From Lindgomyces ingoldianus (Eukaryota; Ascomycota; Dothideomycetes; Pleosporales; Lindgomycetaceae), in assembly GCF_010093535.1 (NCBI RefSeq), contig NW_022985208.1, forward strand, positions 250,953-314,952: DNA of 64,000 nt. The letters run 5' to 3'. The notes below the pieces were generated by a model. The model did not search any database, had not been told where the DNA came from, and saw only the letters and a program-made list of their open reading frames with translations. Numbering within the stretch: the first letter of the stretch is position 1; the number at the start of each line of letters is the position of its first letter. This document shows positions 38,001-47,469 of this stretch, one piece after another. Position numbers and translations under genes: made by a program.

Positions 38001-39761
38001 CAAGCCATCATCAGACATGGTATCAGACGCCTCGCTTGGCGCTCCCCTTCTGGAGCTTAGGCCGTTATTGGCAACTGGCGAACTATTCCTCCTAGACACA
38101 GACGGAGAGGATTTGAGAGCGGATTTAGCTGGCGATACAGATCGCGGAGGAGGTTGGTGTTTGAAGCCATTCGGAAACTCCACAGCTACAGCCGCAAAGT
38201 GGGCGTTACGAGGAGGGCTCAAAGAATGTGTCCTATCAATATGAATATTGTCCCGACCGCTGCCTGCAACGGAATTTGTTGATGGTGAAATCGAAGATTT
38301 CTCGATCCGGGGATAGGGGCTCTCCTGATTCGGTGCCCTTCTTGGCGAGGTAGGACTTTCCGGTGTCTCCTCTGAAGCTGGAGCGGGAATAGATTCCAGT
38401 TTGCGACTCGTGTTTGCATCTTGCATTGGTCTGATGTCTTCTTCTGCATAGTCTTCAGAACATTGCCTTGCTAGCAAGGCACTCGCCCGACTTTCAAAAT
38501 CAGACAGCGGAGGGGGCAGCCGTTCTTCACTTTCTACAACGGCGGAGTGTGGAGGGCTAGGGGGTCGAGTTTCTTCTACTAGAACGGGGCTCTCATCGCG
38601 TTGTTGAGATTGTGGGGGCGGGCTAGGCGGTCGCTGTATCACTAGCCGAACAGGACTATGCTGACGCCGAGAGACTCGCCTCTGTGGAGGGCTGCTTGGT
38701 CTCTCAGGGGTTACATGCTGGTCAGGATATTGCGGATCGTCTTCATCTTGATGCAGTTCACGGAACCTCGCCATAGCTTGCTGCTTGGGGATAAACGTTC
38801 GTGTTGACGGATCGTACACGGCTAATGGGGACTTGGGGTCGATTGGTTCCGGCTGCCCACTTGATGTCCGCGACGCTTGCCGCGAGTGTGCTGAAGATAC
38901 AGCTGATCCGCTAGGTTTTCCTCGCAGGCCTCCACTCGCCAGACGGGATCCTTCGACAGCCTGTGATATTTTAGTCTTGTTGTTTGACACGGGTTTGGTC
39001 GTCGCATTCAGAACCGATTGCTGAATGTGGTGCAGGTTGTGTGGAGCAATACTATCCGAGGTCGTCATTCGTGGTTTAGACCCTCTGAAGCTTTGCTCTG
39101 CGTTTACAACAGGAGCAGCAAACCAGCCACTGCCGCCCTTTGCCGAAGCGACAGGCCGGGGAGGAGAGATGGCTTGGGGAGATATAGGCCGGGAAAAGTT
39201 GATGGATGGGGGTCTGTTATCCGTGTCGATCTCGGGAACTTGCGAAAGCCTCATTGCTGTTGCAGCATGGCCTTGCCCTCGTCCTGTTGGAGGGCTTGTT
39301 CCCCTGTCCAGACTTACACCCCTCCCTCTGCCTCTGGTGATTGGTGAGCCCCCACGAAAGGGCGGTTCTAGACTTGAAGCGCGGCGGTGCACGACTCCCA
39401 CTCCCGGTACATCCTTTGGCACAGTGGGCACTGGAGGAGCGTTGCGGTCTGCGTCGACTGCAGGACTGCTCCTGTTGGGAGATGGGGCACGGAAGGACCG
39501 TTCAGTCATAGAGCCAGAGCTGGAGTGTCTGCGCAAGCCTGGTGATTGTTGGCTTCCGCTTCCCGCCGAGGATGTGGACTGTCTCCGTGCCATGCGCTTC
39601 GTGATTGTCTCGCCCACTGGGGTCGGACTCGTGATATGGGTTCGCAGCGCCGCCGCCGCCGCTGCAGATGAGAGTGACGCATTTGAATCGCGGTCCTTGA
39701 TGAAAGCCTTGCTCGCGGCGAGGGAAGCGGATACGCTCGGGGGAGCTCTTGAAGCCTGCAT
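35061..39761 (-). CDS. large disordered fungal protein with RVxF-type PP1 docking motif
   Basis: A single exon of 1566 residues from the ATG at 39761. The N-terminus (residues 1-60) has an ordered Ala-rich segment, SSAAAAAALRTH, and KRMARRQST. Most of the rest is disordered Ser/Pro/Arg/Glu-rich sequence. A six-Lys run is followed by NIRVSFDEDP (R596-V-S-F), a good match to the RVxF docking motif for protein phosphatase 1. A tandem DLSENE repeat sits near residues 880-892, and two acidic copies of SRFxDSxDE (near 1285-1315) precede a basic C-terminus, KKKRFQGLRRVFGLHD. The N- and C-terminal ends and the SRFxDS copies look like the conserved parts. Function is unknown; a phosphatase-targeting scaffold is a hypothesis. 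Confidence 0.85.
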   Translation of the reverse strand: MQASRAPPSVSASLAASKAFIKDRDSNASLSSAAAAAALRTHITSPTPVGETITKRMARRQSTSSAGSGSQQSPGLRRHSSSGSMTERSFRAPSPNRSSPAVDADRNAPPVPTVPKDVPGVGVVHRRASSLEPPFRGGSPITRGRGRGVSLDRGTSPPTGRGQGHAATAMRLSQVPEIDTDNRPPSINFSRPISPQAISPPRPVASAKGGSGWFAAPVVNAEQSFRGSKPRMTTSDSIAPHNLHHIQQSVLNATTKPVSNNKTKISQAVEGSRLASGGLRGKPSGSAVSSAHSRQASRTSSGQPEPIDPKSPLAVYDPSTRTFIPKQQAMARFRELHQDEDDPQYPDQHVTPERPSSPPQRRVSRRQHSPVRLVIQRPPSPPPQSQQRDESPVLVEETRPPSPPHSAVVESEERLPPPLSDFESRASALLARQCSEDYAEEDIRPMQDANTSRKLESIPAPASEETPESPTSPRRAPNQESPYPRIEKSSISPSTNSVAGSGRDNIHIDRTHSLSPPRNAHFAAVAVEFPNGFKHQPPPRSVSPAKSALKSSPSVSRRNSSPVANNGLSSRRGAPSEASDTMSDDGLKKKKKKNIRVSFDEDPVIAGRSAYPEVETPSSPTGLSSSRWSPANQEQDLDDVMKPRPALPSFGSIRDKNRRIDDGEAPEKVTETVSSSLSTSVGSIGEPLEASSDHALAGIVTQDFAAKKAPQPSDVQTTHVSNEPLPPEVTSVEGSGYYSDSDQSDAVLERNFISDAPTSEPGMESEAPIPEHEPKTLTTPVESNHSPPEVPVIAIQPASPSLVEKSEPKFARPLVPGGWNEEEESEQKETERTLPPQRNEAGVAHINQETEYLPNAPSQEEESSDDNSSIYSDAYEDLSENEDLSENEHRGFASIDAVVESPIADPPSGLMFSKHADPALVDTPPKSALRNEYHDRLSAEQDVSPSNTWDVARENWSSICDSEKQQKQQEPPTEALERAEDIPTPIRNPQKPMPMPMQNQTKPDRKTQVEPASKTPQPVRVSQPQKPSTQTRKSALKKTPPPERPTALETHMKKTMRATANAPSSSQESTHMRRSMRNNEPAITPRVPAGLAASRHSMPPMDTKPPKGALQKKHIPAANPPKSRPQTASGPKTTNPIAPVIYDSDSDASVSSFRRERRRPRTSAGERGRYKMRSSMRSGPPIAPPTMRATPTMRPTSPPQAASPPPTLRTSMRHSSPPSEPAIGGGLRSSRFNIRSLSPAGRFRGMRKSVDDTPPLPTHTAAPKAIQAKKSTFSKASKAQAPVANANSRFKSRFADSSDEDGDDRPRQFQSRFVDSDDEEGLELPPGLTPVRGIPRKPGEEDRESTDLEDEDSDEEPSPAAVAIKVVENELLATNGNPARQDIPFSAGSLRKSKHAPELPTFEVGKKTKSKRGFFGLGRKKISTSQPTDTDPESLMDESTDIPMPPGHRNRPLTPIGEDKTTETGSTISRSPKLQRRSTPQWGRSTSDSWPLPQPPQTGEEPRPQSADGVPARRTSLRPTLSKRYPSAVSDAKTGIDPKTGKEVALARSGKKKRFQGLRRVFGLHD
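37101..37137 (-). repeat. 18-base in-frame tandem repeat
   Basis: Two near-identical 18-base copies (TCCTCGTTTTCCGA- on the plus strand) encode DLSENE twice in the 1566-residue protein. The frame is kept. Confidence 0.7.
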
Positions 39762-40957
39762 GTAGAAGGGTGGTTAGCATTGGGGACTCGTGACGCTGTG
39801 TCCAAACGGGGAATTCTGGTGCTTATTCGCAAACAAAAGAAGGCGCGTACCGGGTTCGACGTGGCCCTCTTCCGGTGGAACATGGTCAATTAGGATATTA
39901 CTGTGGTCGCGCCCGCATCACCGCGTAGGGGAACAGTGCGCCGAGAGGGGCGAGAGTCTTCGGGGAGCGTCGTGGGTGATGTCATTCATCAACAGCGCGC
40001 AGGCCGTGGAAATGCCGGAAGAGGCTCCAGGGAAGGTGTGACACTGAAACAAGGAACAGAGCCCTGCTATGCGAGGACGTGATGCTGCCCACGACGGATG
40101 GGTGATGCGACAGCACCGCTCAGGGGATGAAAGGAGTCGCGCAAGAGACGGAGAGAGACAACATCGAAACAATACGAAAAGTTGGACTGCTAGCCCCGTG
40201 AGAGGATCATCGGACGGCAAGGCTTCGTCCTTGGCGTCTAACGCCCGTTCGTCATCCTTCGCTTCGTGCCGCCCCGACCGGACAGAAGCCCTCGAAATCG
40301 AGCCACCACGAGACGACCAACAGTGGCTTTTCCCCCCACAGCACACAACCGCCCTCAAAATTCTACTGCCTGCGTCGAGCTGGCCCGCAGTTGTGCTTCT
40401 TACTCAGATGACCTCCGATTCGTTGTGCAACTCTGCCTCCTGACACAGACACGAGTCGCAGCTCCTCTTGCCGGAGTCATGCTCTACATAGTGCTTTCTG
40501 TCGATGCTCCGCAGTCGCACGGCAGCAACATGTCCATTTCCATCCCACGCTGCAGACCCTGATCTCCTCCAGCGCAGCCCTGTCTCCCGCAGCCGTCGTG
40601 GCTTTCATCTATCTCAATCACGCGTCTCAATCTGGCATGCTGCAGAAACAGGCAACGCTAATGCGCCATCCTCTTGCCGGAGTTCACTAAAATTAACGAA
40701 GCATCCTGACTCGCCCCAAGAAACATACAGACCGACTGTGCCTCATAAACCCGTCTCGTGCTCCTCGAGCCCAGAGGCATTTCTGACTCCCGCAACAACT
40801 CTGCCCACTCCTATCACCCGGCCAATGACACCCGTCAGGAAATCATTTCCGTCCCGAACCAGCGGAAACCCCCCAAGCATTGGCGTTTAACTCCGGCTGG
40901 TCGGTTCCCCCGCCTGTCTATATAGACCCCTCGAGCCTCTTCTTCCAGTCCAGGTAC
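39762..40957. promoter_or_regulatory. divergent promoter region, disordered-protein gene and epoxide hydrolase
   Basis: A 1.2-kb shared upstream region. No gene is seen in it; long open frames on the plus strand start at non-ATG codons or lack features. GTCTATATAGAC at about 40916-40927, a 12-base palindrome, contains a TATATA and lies about 30 bases before the hydrolase ATG, close for a fungal TATA box. Confidence 0.4.
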
Positions 40958-42151
40958 ATGTTGAAAACCATGTCCATTTCGTCGCCCTCTCCTGCCAAGG
41001 TCAGCCTTCCCCCCCTGCCATTGCCTCCGGGCATCTCGGAAAACTATGTCTATTGCAGCCCCAATGGCCTGACTGTCCATATTCTCGAGGCTGGCTACAC
41101 TCCTGAACGAAACAAGCCATTGATTCTGCTGTGCCACGGATATCCGGAACTGGCCTTTTCGTGGAGAAAGGTCATGCCTGCTCTGGCAGATGCAGGCTAC
41201 TACGTCGTGGCTTTCGATCAACGTGGCTACGGGAGGACCACGGGATGGGACGACTCCACTTTCGCCAAAACCGACTTGTCACAATTCACCCCGACCAACC
41301 TTGTCCGAGATGCCGTGGTATTGGTGAATGCCTTGGGGTATCAAGAAGTCCACTGTGTTATTGGGCACGACTTTGGAGCAGTGACGTCCTCCATGTGCGC
41401 TTGGATGCGGCCCGACTTGTTTAAAAGCGTGGTTATGATGTCGCATCCGTTCAAAGAGCATCCTGGACTTCCATTCAACACGGCGCATGGAGAGAGCGCT
41501 GAGACTACACCTCCAGTGGATATTCAAAGAGAACTGGCGAAGCTGCCTCAGCCAAGAAAACACTACAAGTGGTATAATTCGACTGCAGTAGCGGCTCTGC
41601 AATGGGCTGTCCCCATACAGGGTCTCCAAACATTTCTCCGAGGCTATCTACATGTAAAGAGTGCCGACTGGGAAGGGAACGAACCTCATCCCCTTGAAGG
41701 TTGGAAAGCCAGCGAACTAGCTAAAATGCCTTACTACTACATCATGCCATTACACTTGTCGATGCCTGAGACCATTGCCAAAATGATGGAGGGCGAAGAC
41801 CTCAACAAGACTAAACGGTGGATGTCGGACGATGATTTGGCTATATATGTCCAGGAGTGGACACGGACTGGCTTCCAAGGTGGCCTAAACTGGTATCGGA
41901 CCGCAACCGACCCAGCCAAGAGGCGCGACCTCGATCTCTTGGCAGGTAGGAAGATTGAGTGTCCGGCAGTTTTTATTTCAGGAGCCAAGGATTGGGGCAA
42001 CTATCAGCAGCCTGGTGCTATTGAAAACTATCCAAAATCTTGCACTCAGTTCAAAGGTGTCAAGTTCATCGAGGGAGCGGGACACTGGCCGCAACAAGAG
42101 CAACCAGAGAAGTTAGTCAAAGAGATCTTAGGATTTCTTAAAAGTTTGTGA
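40958..42151 (+). CDS. epoxide hydrolase, alpha/beta-hydrolase fold
   Basis: A single exon of 397 residues from the ATG at 40958 (a second in-frame ATG is at 40970). It hydrolyses epoxides to diols through an Asp ester intermediate. Visible are the oxyanion motif HGYPE (60-64), the nucleophile elbow GHDFGA (Asp138), the acid in GAKDWGN (Asp345), and the base in GAGHWPQQEQP (His376). The cap domain has Tyr-rich PYYYIMPL and NWYRT, where the ring-opening tyrosines of this family lie. Asp rather than Ser in the elbow separates it from lipases; haloalkane dehalogenases also use Asp, but HGYPE and the cap tyrosines favour an epoxide hydrolase. No signal peptide, so cytosolic or peroxisomal; the C-terminus (KSL) resembles a weak PTS1 signal but is not canonical. 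Confidence 0.9.
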   Translation: MLKTMSISSPSPAKVSLPPLPLPPGISENYVYCSPNGLTVHILEAGYTPERNKPLILLCHGYPELAFSWRKVMPALADAGYYVVAFDQRGYGRTTGWDDSTFAKTDLSQFTPTNLVRDAVVLVNALGYQEVHCVIGHDFGAVTSSMCAWMRPDLFKSVVMMSHPFKEHPGLPFNTAHGESAETTPPVDIQRELAKLPQPRKHYKWYNSTAVAALQWAVPIQGLQTFLRGYLHVKSADWEGNEPHPLEGWKASELAKMPYYYIMPLHLSMPETIAKMMEGEDLNKTKRWMSDDDLAIYVQEWTRTGFQGGLNWYRTATDPAKRRDLDLLAGRKIECPAVFISGAKDWGNYQQPGAIENYPKSCTQFKGVKFIEGAGHWPQQEQPEKLVKEILGFLKSL

Positions 42152-45100
42152 ATGTTTACATAACCTTCTTGGATTTCTTCTCAGCCTAGTAGCTTGGGGC
42201 ACATTGGGGGTTCACAACATTCTCTAGGGGCACGTGAACCCCCTTACTTTAGATCTTCCGAGGTTTATTCTAGCATTTTAATTATGACATCTATCTTTTA
42301 TGCCCTTTCAAGGACTATGTTTACAAACTCTAATTATCTCCAAATTGTCCTATCCTTTCTCTCCTGGCTTAGTTACCCTGCCAGCGTTCCTTCGTTGCTG
42401 GAACTGACCAGTAGACACAACTCCACGTCAACAAACCGCGGGCTTATATTTCCCATCGCAGAACTTCATGCTTCCGAATAGGTATCAAACAAGAAGAAGT
42501 GCGGTACGTGAATTCGGTAATAGTGAAGGGGAGATTACGTCGAACGCTTTAGGTTATCAACGATGCTCTTCATGCCGGTCTAGACAGACAGATTTCGAAG
42601 AACTTCCAAAGGCGTTTTAGCCAGTGAAAGGGGAACGCTGATATGTATTGGATTCCCGTTTTTAGCTGATGTAACTGAAAAGCGGGCAGCCCGTACAAGC
42701 GAGCGACTCTGCCTATTAACCACCCAAAACTCCAATTTTCAACCTTAAATCTCTTCAGTTATCTACTTCCTACTATATCATAAAACTAAAAGATAGGCTG
42801 CTTAGTACATAATACTGTATATATTAGCGTTGCCGCTAAGCAGAAATAAAGTGTACTGAGAAATTAAAGAGTGGATGTCAAAAAACCGGTCTAAGTCCTG
42901 CGGTATTCGTCCGAAGCGGACGGAAATGGACATTGAACTGCTAGTCGAAAGCAACCAGAAGCATAGGATAAAAGGGAAGAATGTGCATAGTAGCAGTGGA
43001 AGTCTGTCTAAAAGAACATGGGTTTATAAGATCAACTCTACTTGCAGAAGAGTAGGTTCAGCCTGTCTTCCAGTATATTTCACACCCTATTTTAATGGTG
43101 GTGCAGAGTTAGGAGTTACACTTGCCTATCTTAGGAACTATTTCTTTAGTTATGCTATAACTCATAACTCTAACATATATTTTATTCCATACTAAATAAC
43201 TTATAATTGAAATTTCTTAATTCATTATTGTGCTGTAAATATATTTATTGTTGAATATCGGGTTTTTAGTAGTTTTAGGCGGGGCCGCTCACATGTCAGT
43301 TACCTTGCCGCTAAACTGGTTTACCCATGGTGCAATCAGGGGTAGAGACATTGTGTCATGGGAGGGTTACGGTTGGTTTACTCACGGACTAGGTCTTAAG
43401 GACCGAACCGGAATAGATTTGTTATAGTTGCAATTGGTGAAAGACTTACCCTAGTGCTGAAGCTCACATTGTGCTCCTGGTTACTAGAACCTACCAAATG
43501 TCTCCCTTTCGCAGTGTCTGTAATCCCAATCCAACACCTCATATTCTTCACTTCATTTTGTGTGAACTTCTCTAACTTAGCTATAGCTACGGCTACCTCA
43601 CTCTCGACAATGGAAGCTGACTTTAGCAAGTGGCCTTTAAAATACCAAGTCCTGCTCGCCGTCGTACAACTCAATATTTTTGCTTCATCACTCTTGGAAC
43701 AATCACGAACGTCATCCCCACTGACGCCCACAATGTAGCTTCAGTCACCCTTCCCATTACCATCCTCATCGCCATTGGAACAATCACGAACGTCATCCCC
43801 ACTAACGCCCACAATGTAGCTTCAGTCACCCTTCCCATTACCATCCTCATCCGCCAGGGAGACATCGTTTTCATCCTGAACAAGCTTACAACATGTGCAT
43901 CTCACACCTCGCACCATTATTCATCAAGATAAGTTTGGCAAACGTCTACCAGTATGGCGGCAACCACGCCGGTTCCTCTCTCGACACTCCTAAGGTTCAG
44001 AGTCTACGCTACATTTGCAACCTAAGGGTTCTTGCAGTTAAATAAAAATGCCACCAGGGATGTTGTTAGCCTCGAAACCTGCTACATTTTCCTCCTCCTC
44101 TTCGTCCTCCTTTCCCTCACCTCGCTCCCCCAGATGCAACGAGCGTACCACATCACTTTCGAAAGGATGCAGATAGGCAGCTGTCTTGATCCTTTAGATT
44201 CTCAGCTTCCTTCACTTACTGTCGTTTCCATCTCCTACCGTCCCAGTTTCTGGTTTCTTCAGGCCAACATTCCCTTCCACATCTCACTTTGGCTCCATAT
44301 TCACCGCGTTCAGGTCATAGCACTCCAACTCACAACCACGGCTCTGCGGTTAGGATTTCCATGCAAAAACACGACCCAAACCTCTTTCCTACGCTTCAGC
44401 ACCTCCGCACTGTCCTCAAGGTGCCCCTTAGCGACCATGCCTGTCCTCACTGCCTCGCCGCAGAGTTCCCCGAGGGATTATAATCGCAGATACCGGCAAC
44501 TGAACGCAGGGGCTGGTCGCAAACCCACTGTACAGGTCCTGGATCTGCAATCCAGCGGCCCTGAACTTCCTTGACTGTACTTGCCTCTTTTCTTCGGTCT
44601 TGATTGTTGCTGCAGGTAAGAGAATTGGCCTTGACTATCGCTTCCCATGTCCCCGTATCTCCTGCCGCTAGTGGAAATCATCTGGTGCGCGACGGATCCA
44701 ATGGCTTGGGGTGTGAATATCACGTTTGCTATCAGGGTCACCAATCGTGAAGGCAAGATATGGAATGCTAAGAACAGTGGCTGGATCTGGTAAGTGTGGT
44801 GATGATTCAGGTGGGAGCATTCGGGCTGGATGCGGCATTTGCGGTTGGGATATGAGTGTGATTGAAACGGTTCTTAGGGAGTTGTAGAGAACGGGGGTGC
44901 TGGCTTACGGCGTGGTGATCGGTCTGTAGAAGCGTAGGGGAAATGAGAGGAGTTTCTGCGTGAAGAATAAGATAGGCTCCTATATGCTAGTGCTACCATG
45001 CAGCATGAACAGAAGGGGTTCGGAATATCTAAAATCTTACTAGCACTATTAAGAGGTGTCGCATACAATTATCCGCCTATATATATCCTTCTGCTGTGCT

Positions 45101-47469
45101 AGCTGGAAGGTTGACCTGTTGGCGACGCAACAAGAGGGTTAAAGGAATGCGGGTTTTGACTTATGAGAAGACCTATATCAAGCTCACATATTCTGTGCAA
45201 CTACAGCAGAACAGATTTAGTATGCCAAAGCTCTTACTTCAGTATTGAAATCATTAGGGGAATGCTAGCTTCAGTCCTGAACTAGATCCTTGCTATTCCC
45301 CTGACCAACTGTAATTGCTAACTTTGTAACATCAATGTCAATGTGAAACTGAATGCGTGGTCAACGGCAGATATTAGCTGTTGCTTGGCTATATTAAGGA
45401 CTGAAATGGAACAAATTCGAATAGTAACCCTCTTTCTAGAGTTCAAAAGAGCGCCAGAAGAAACCGATTTCTGTCTATAATCAGAGTCTACATACATTCT
45501 GATGTACCGTAGTTGCTAGCACGGGGCAGAATTGTGGCCGTCTGTGTTACTATACAACTTTCTGCAAAACCATCATTAGCTGCCTACAGTGTTTGTGCAT
45601 ACTGCGGTACGTGAATAGCATGAATCTGATCTATCAAATCCCTTTGCTAGCGCGAGACAGATTACTCAGGAGATTTAAGTCTGTACCCTAAATCAGAGGC
45701 TGCGAACGAAGTGGTAAACGAGATAGCAAACTCAGCTTCGCTATATTTCTATAGGAAAGGTGTAATTCGCCAGCTTGTGTCAGACTTGGAAGTTCAGTAT
45801 GTTATCAATTGGTTTCCAATTCATTTGATGTTCAGCCATGGTGTGTGGCCTTGCTTGGATAATTCGGGAATGGGTTTCTCACTTGTATGGGAAGAGAGAC
45901 TAGAATTCGAAACTTTGATATTTTAAGCAGAAACCGAGTTCTGAAAAGCACGTTGGAGCAGATGAAGCTGAACCTTGGAAGTCAATCCGAGATCATGTGA
46001 TTGTGTCTCCTGGAGTGTTTCGCATGCGCAGCCCACCTATGAAAGCCTCGCTGCATGTCACCCATGCCCAAGGAACGCTCTTACCTGTTCCATAAAAATG
46101 GAGATGGTGTTTCAGGATTTCAGATGTCGACGTTTCTGAGAGAGAATCCAGGATGCAAGATTGTAAACATTAGAGAGAATGAAGATTCGGGTTGCCGAGG
46201 GGGACTAATACATAAGTAAGACGGACGAACCTTTGGCTACAGATACGCTATAGGTAATTATAGGATACGGGGAGCGGTATGAGAGCGAGTTTCGCAAAAT
46301 GGTTGCGCATAAGCGAGAAAGCGAGGAACAGAGCTGGTGCTTCTTGAGCCGCATCGAGAAGAATTCCCTTGGCACCATTGAAGCGAGGGAAGGTCGACAG
46401 TTGCCAGCAGTGCTAAGTTGCGAAAGAAGAAAGACACCGTGACCAGAAGAGGAAGTTTAAAAAAGAAACTGGTTCTGCTTAATGGCGCAAATCCCCTGAG
46501 GGGTGCATCGTGACTCCAGCTGTTCGTGTAGGGACTGCTGGAATGGGAAGTATGGGGCGCGTGGCTTGGACGCCAGGTATCGATTGCGAGGGTGACATTC
46601 TGAGCGAAAGAGTTTTCTTTCGTAATCAGAGGGCAGTGTCAGAGAGAATTTCTCGCAAAATCTTGTATGCGAACCTGAAAGCTGCTGGGTTCAGCACTTC
46701 ATGGTAGATAAAACTAGAGATGCTGTTGGTATCGCATCCTACGGATTGAAGAGTGCAGATCCTTCCTTTTGCATGCATTTACCAACGGTCAGAAGCGGTG
46801 TTATTTTGGAGGCCAGCTAGTGTCAGAGTTTCGAAGGAACTCGTATTGGGGGCCTGGGGGTGGGCTGGCGCCCCGGGTGGCAGCGAGAGCAGAGGCGAGG
46901 GAGCCGTCCGAGGCCAGCCAGGGGGCCGACATAAGGGTGAAGGAGTCCGCTGAAGGAGGGTCTGAAGACATTCACTCGTTCTATCTTGTGAGCCATCTCC
47001 GGCCGTTGAATGCACCGGGAGTCGAACGTTTGGGGAGGTCATATTGGTTGCGGGGCGGGTAAAAATAACTTGGTTTCCTGGTTAACCTTGGCTGTCTAAC
47101 CAAAACGGAAACATCACAACGCCGCTGTCAGCCTTCACTGTCGCACCAGAGTCCGTTGCAGCCGTCACACACACCACCAGCCTACTGCTGCTGCTGCAAC
47201 TGCAACCATCTCTCCACCACTCCACTGCGCGACGAATTGCCACCTGCGAAGCGCAACCTGTCCCTCGTTTTGCTGGAAAAGAAACCCTCTATTGTGCTGG
47301 CCGCTGTACTGGAGCCCAGCAATCGCTTTCGCAAACGCCTTCGCCAGAGACAGCCTCGAGATCACTATTGAGCGGCTCTGCCGCTAATTCACCACCTGCC
47401 GCTCCATCCACAGCACCTTCCCCCAGCACCCAGACCGGCCTCGACGACACCTTCCCAATCGCCATCGCA
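42152..47469. other. 5.3-kb gene-poor stretch with one tandem duplication
   Basis: No supported gene. Frames with ATG (for example 42875-43195, 45711-45926) have AT-driven composition and no domain. The stretch holds the 81-bp duplication listed separately. The last several hundred bases, C/T-rich from about 47090, are the promoter and leader of btgC. Confidence 0.45.
43694..43851. repeat. 81-bp direct tandem duplication
   Basis: Two copies start at 43694 and 43775 and are almost identical; a G-to-A difference is seen (ACTGACGCCC versus ACTAACGCCC) and the last few bases diverge. The unit is a multiple of three, so frames pass through both strands, but no start codon or flanking coding sequence supports a protein. 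Confidence 0.85.

Noticed and set aside
40880..40957. Longer epoxide hydrolase start
   Set aside because: The codon at 40880 is TTG; the first in-frame ATG is at 40958.
42875..43195. 106-codon ATG frame as a gene
   Set aside because: AT-driven composition, no domain, no promoter-like leader, inside a gene-poor block.
43630..43932. Protein with two 27-residue repeats
   Set aside because: The frame starts at GTG and exists only because the 81-bp unit is a multiple of three; frames on the other strand are open for the same reason.
46769..47062. GC-rich plus-strand frame before btgC
   Set aside because: Gly/Ala/Arg composition typical of GC-rich noncoding sequence, no homology pattern, no splice support.
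47368..47469. Longer N-terminus for BtgC from the open frame upstream
   Set aside because: The upstream frame starts at TTG, not ATG; the ATG at 47470 begins a family-like N-terminus.
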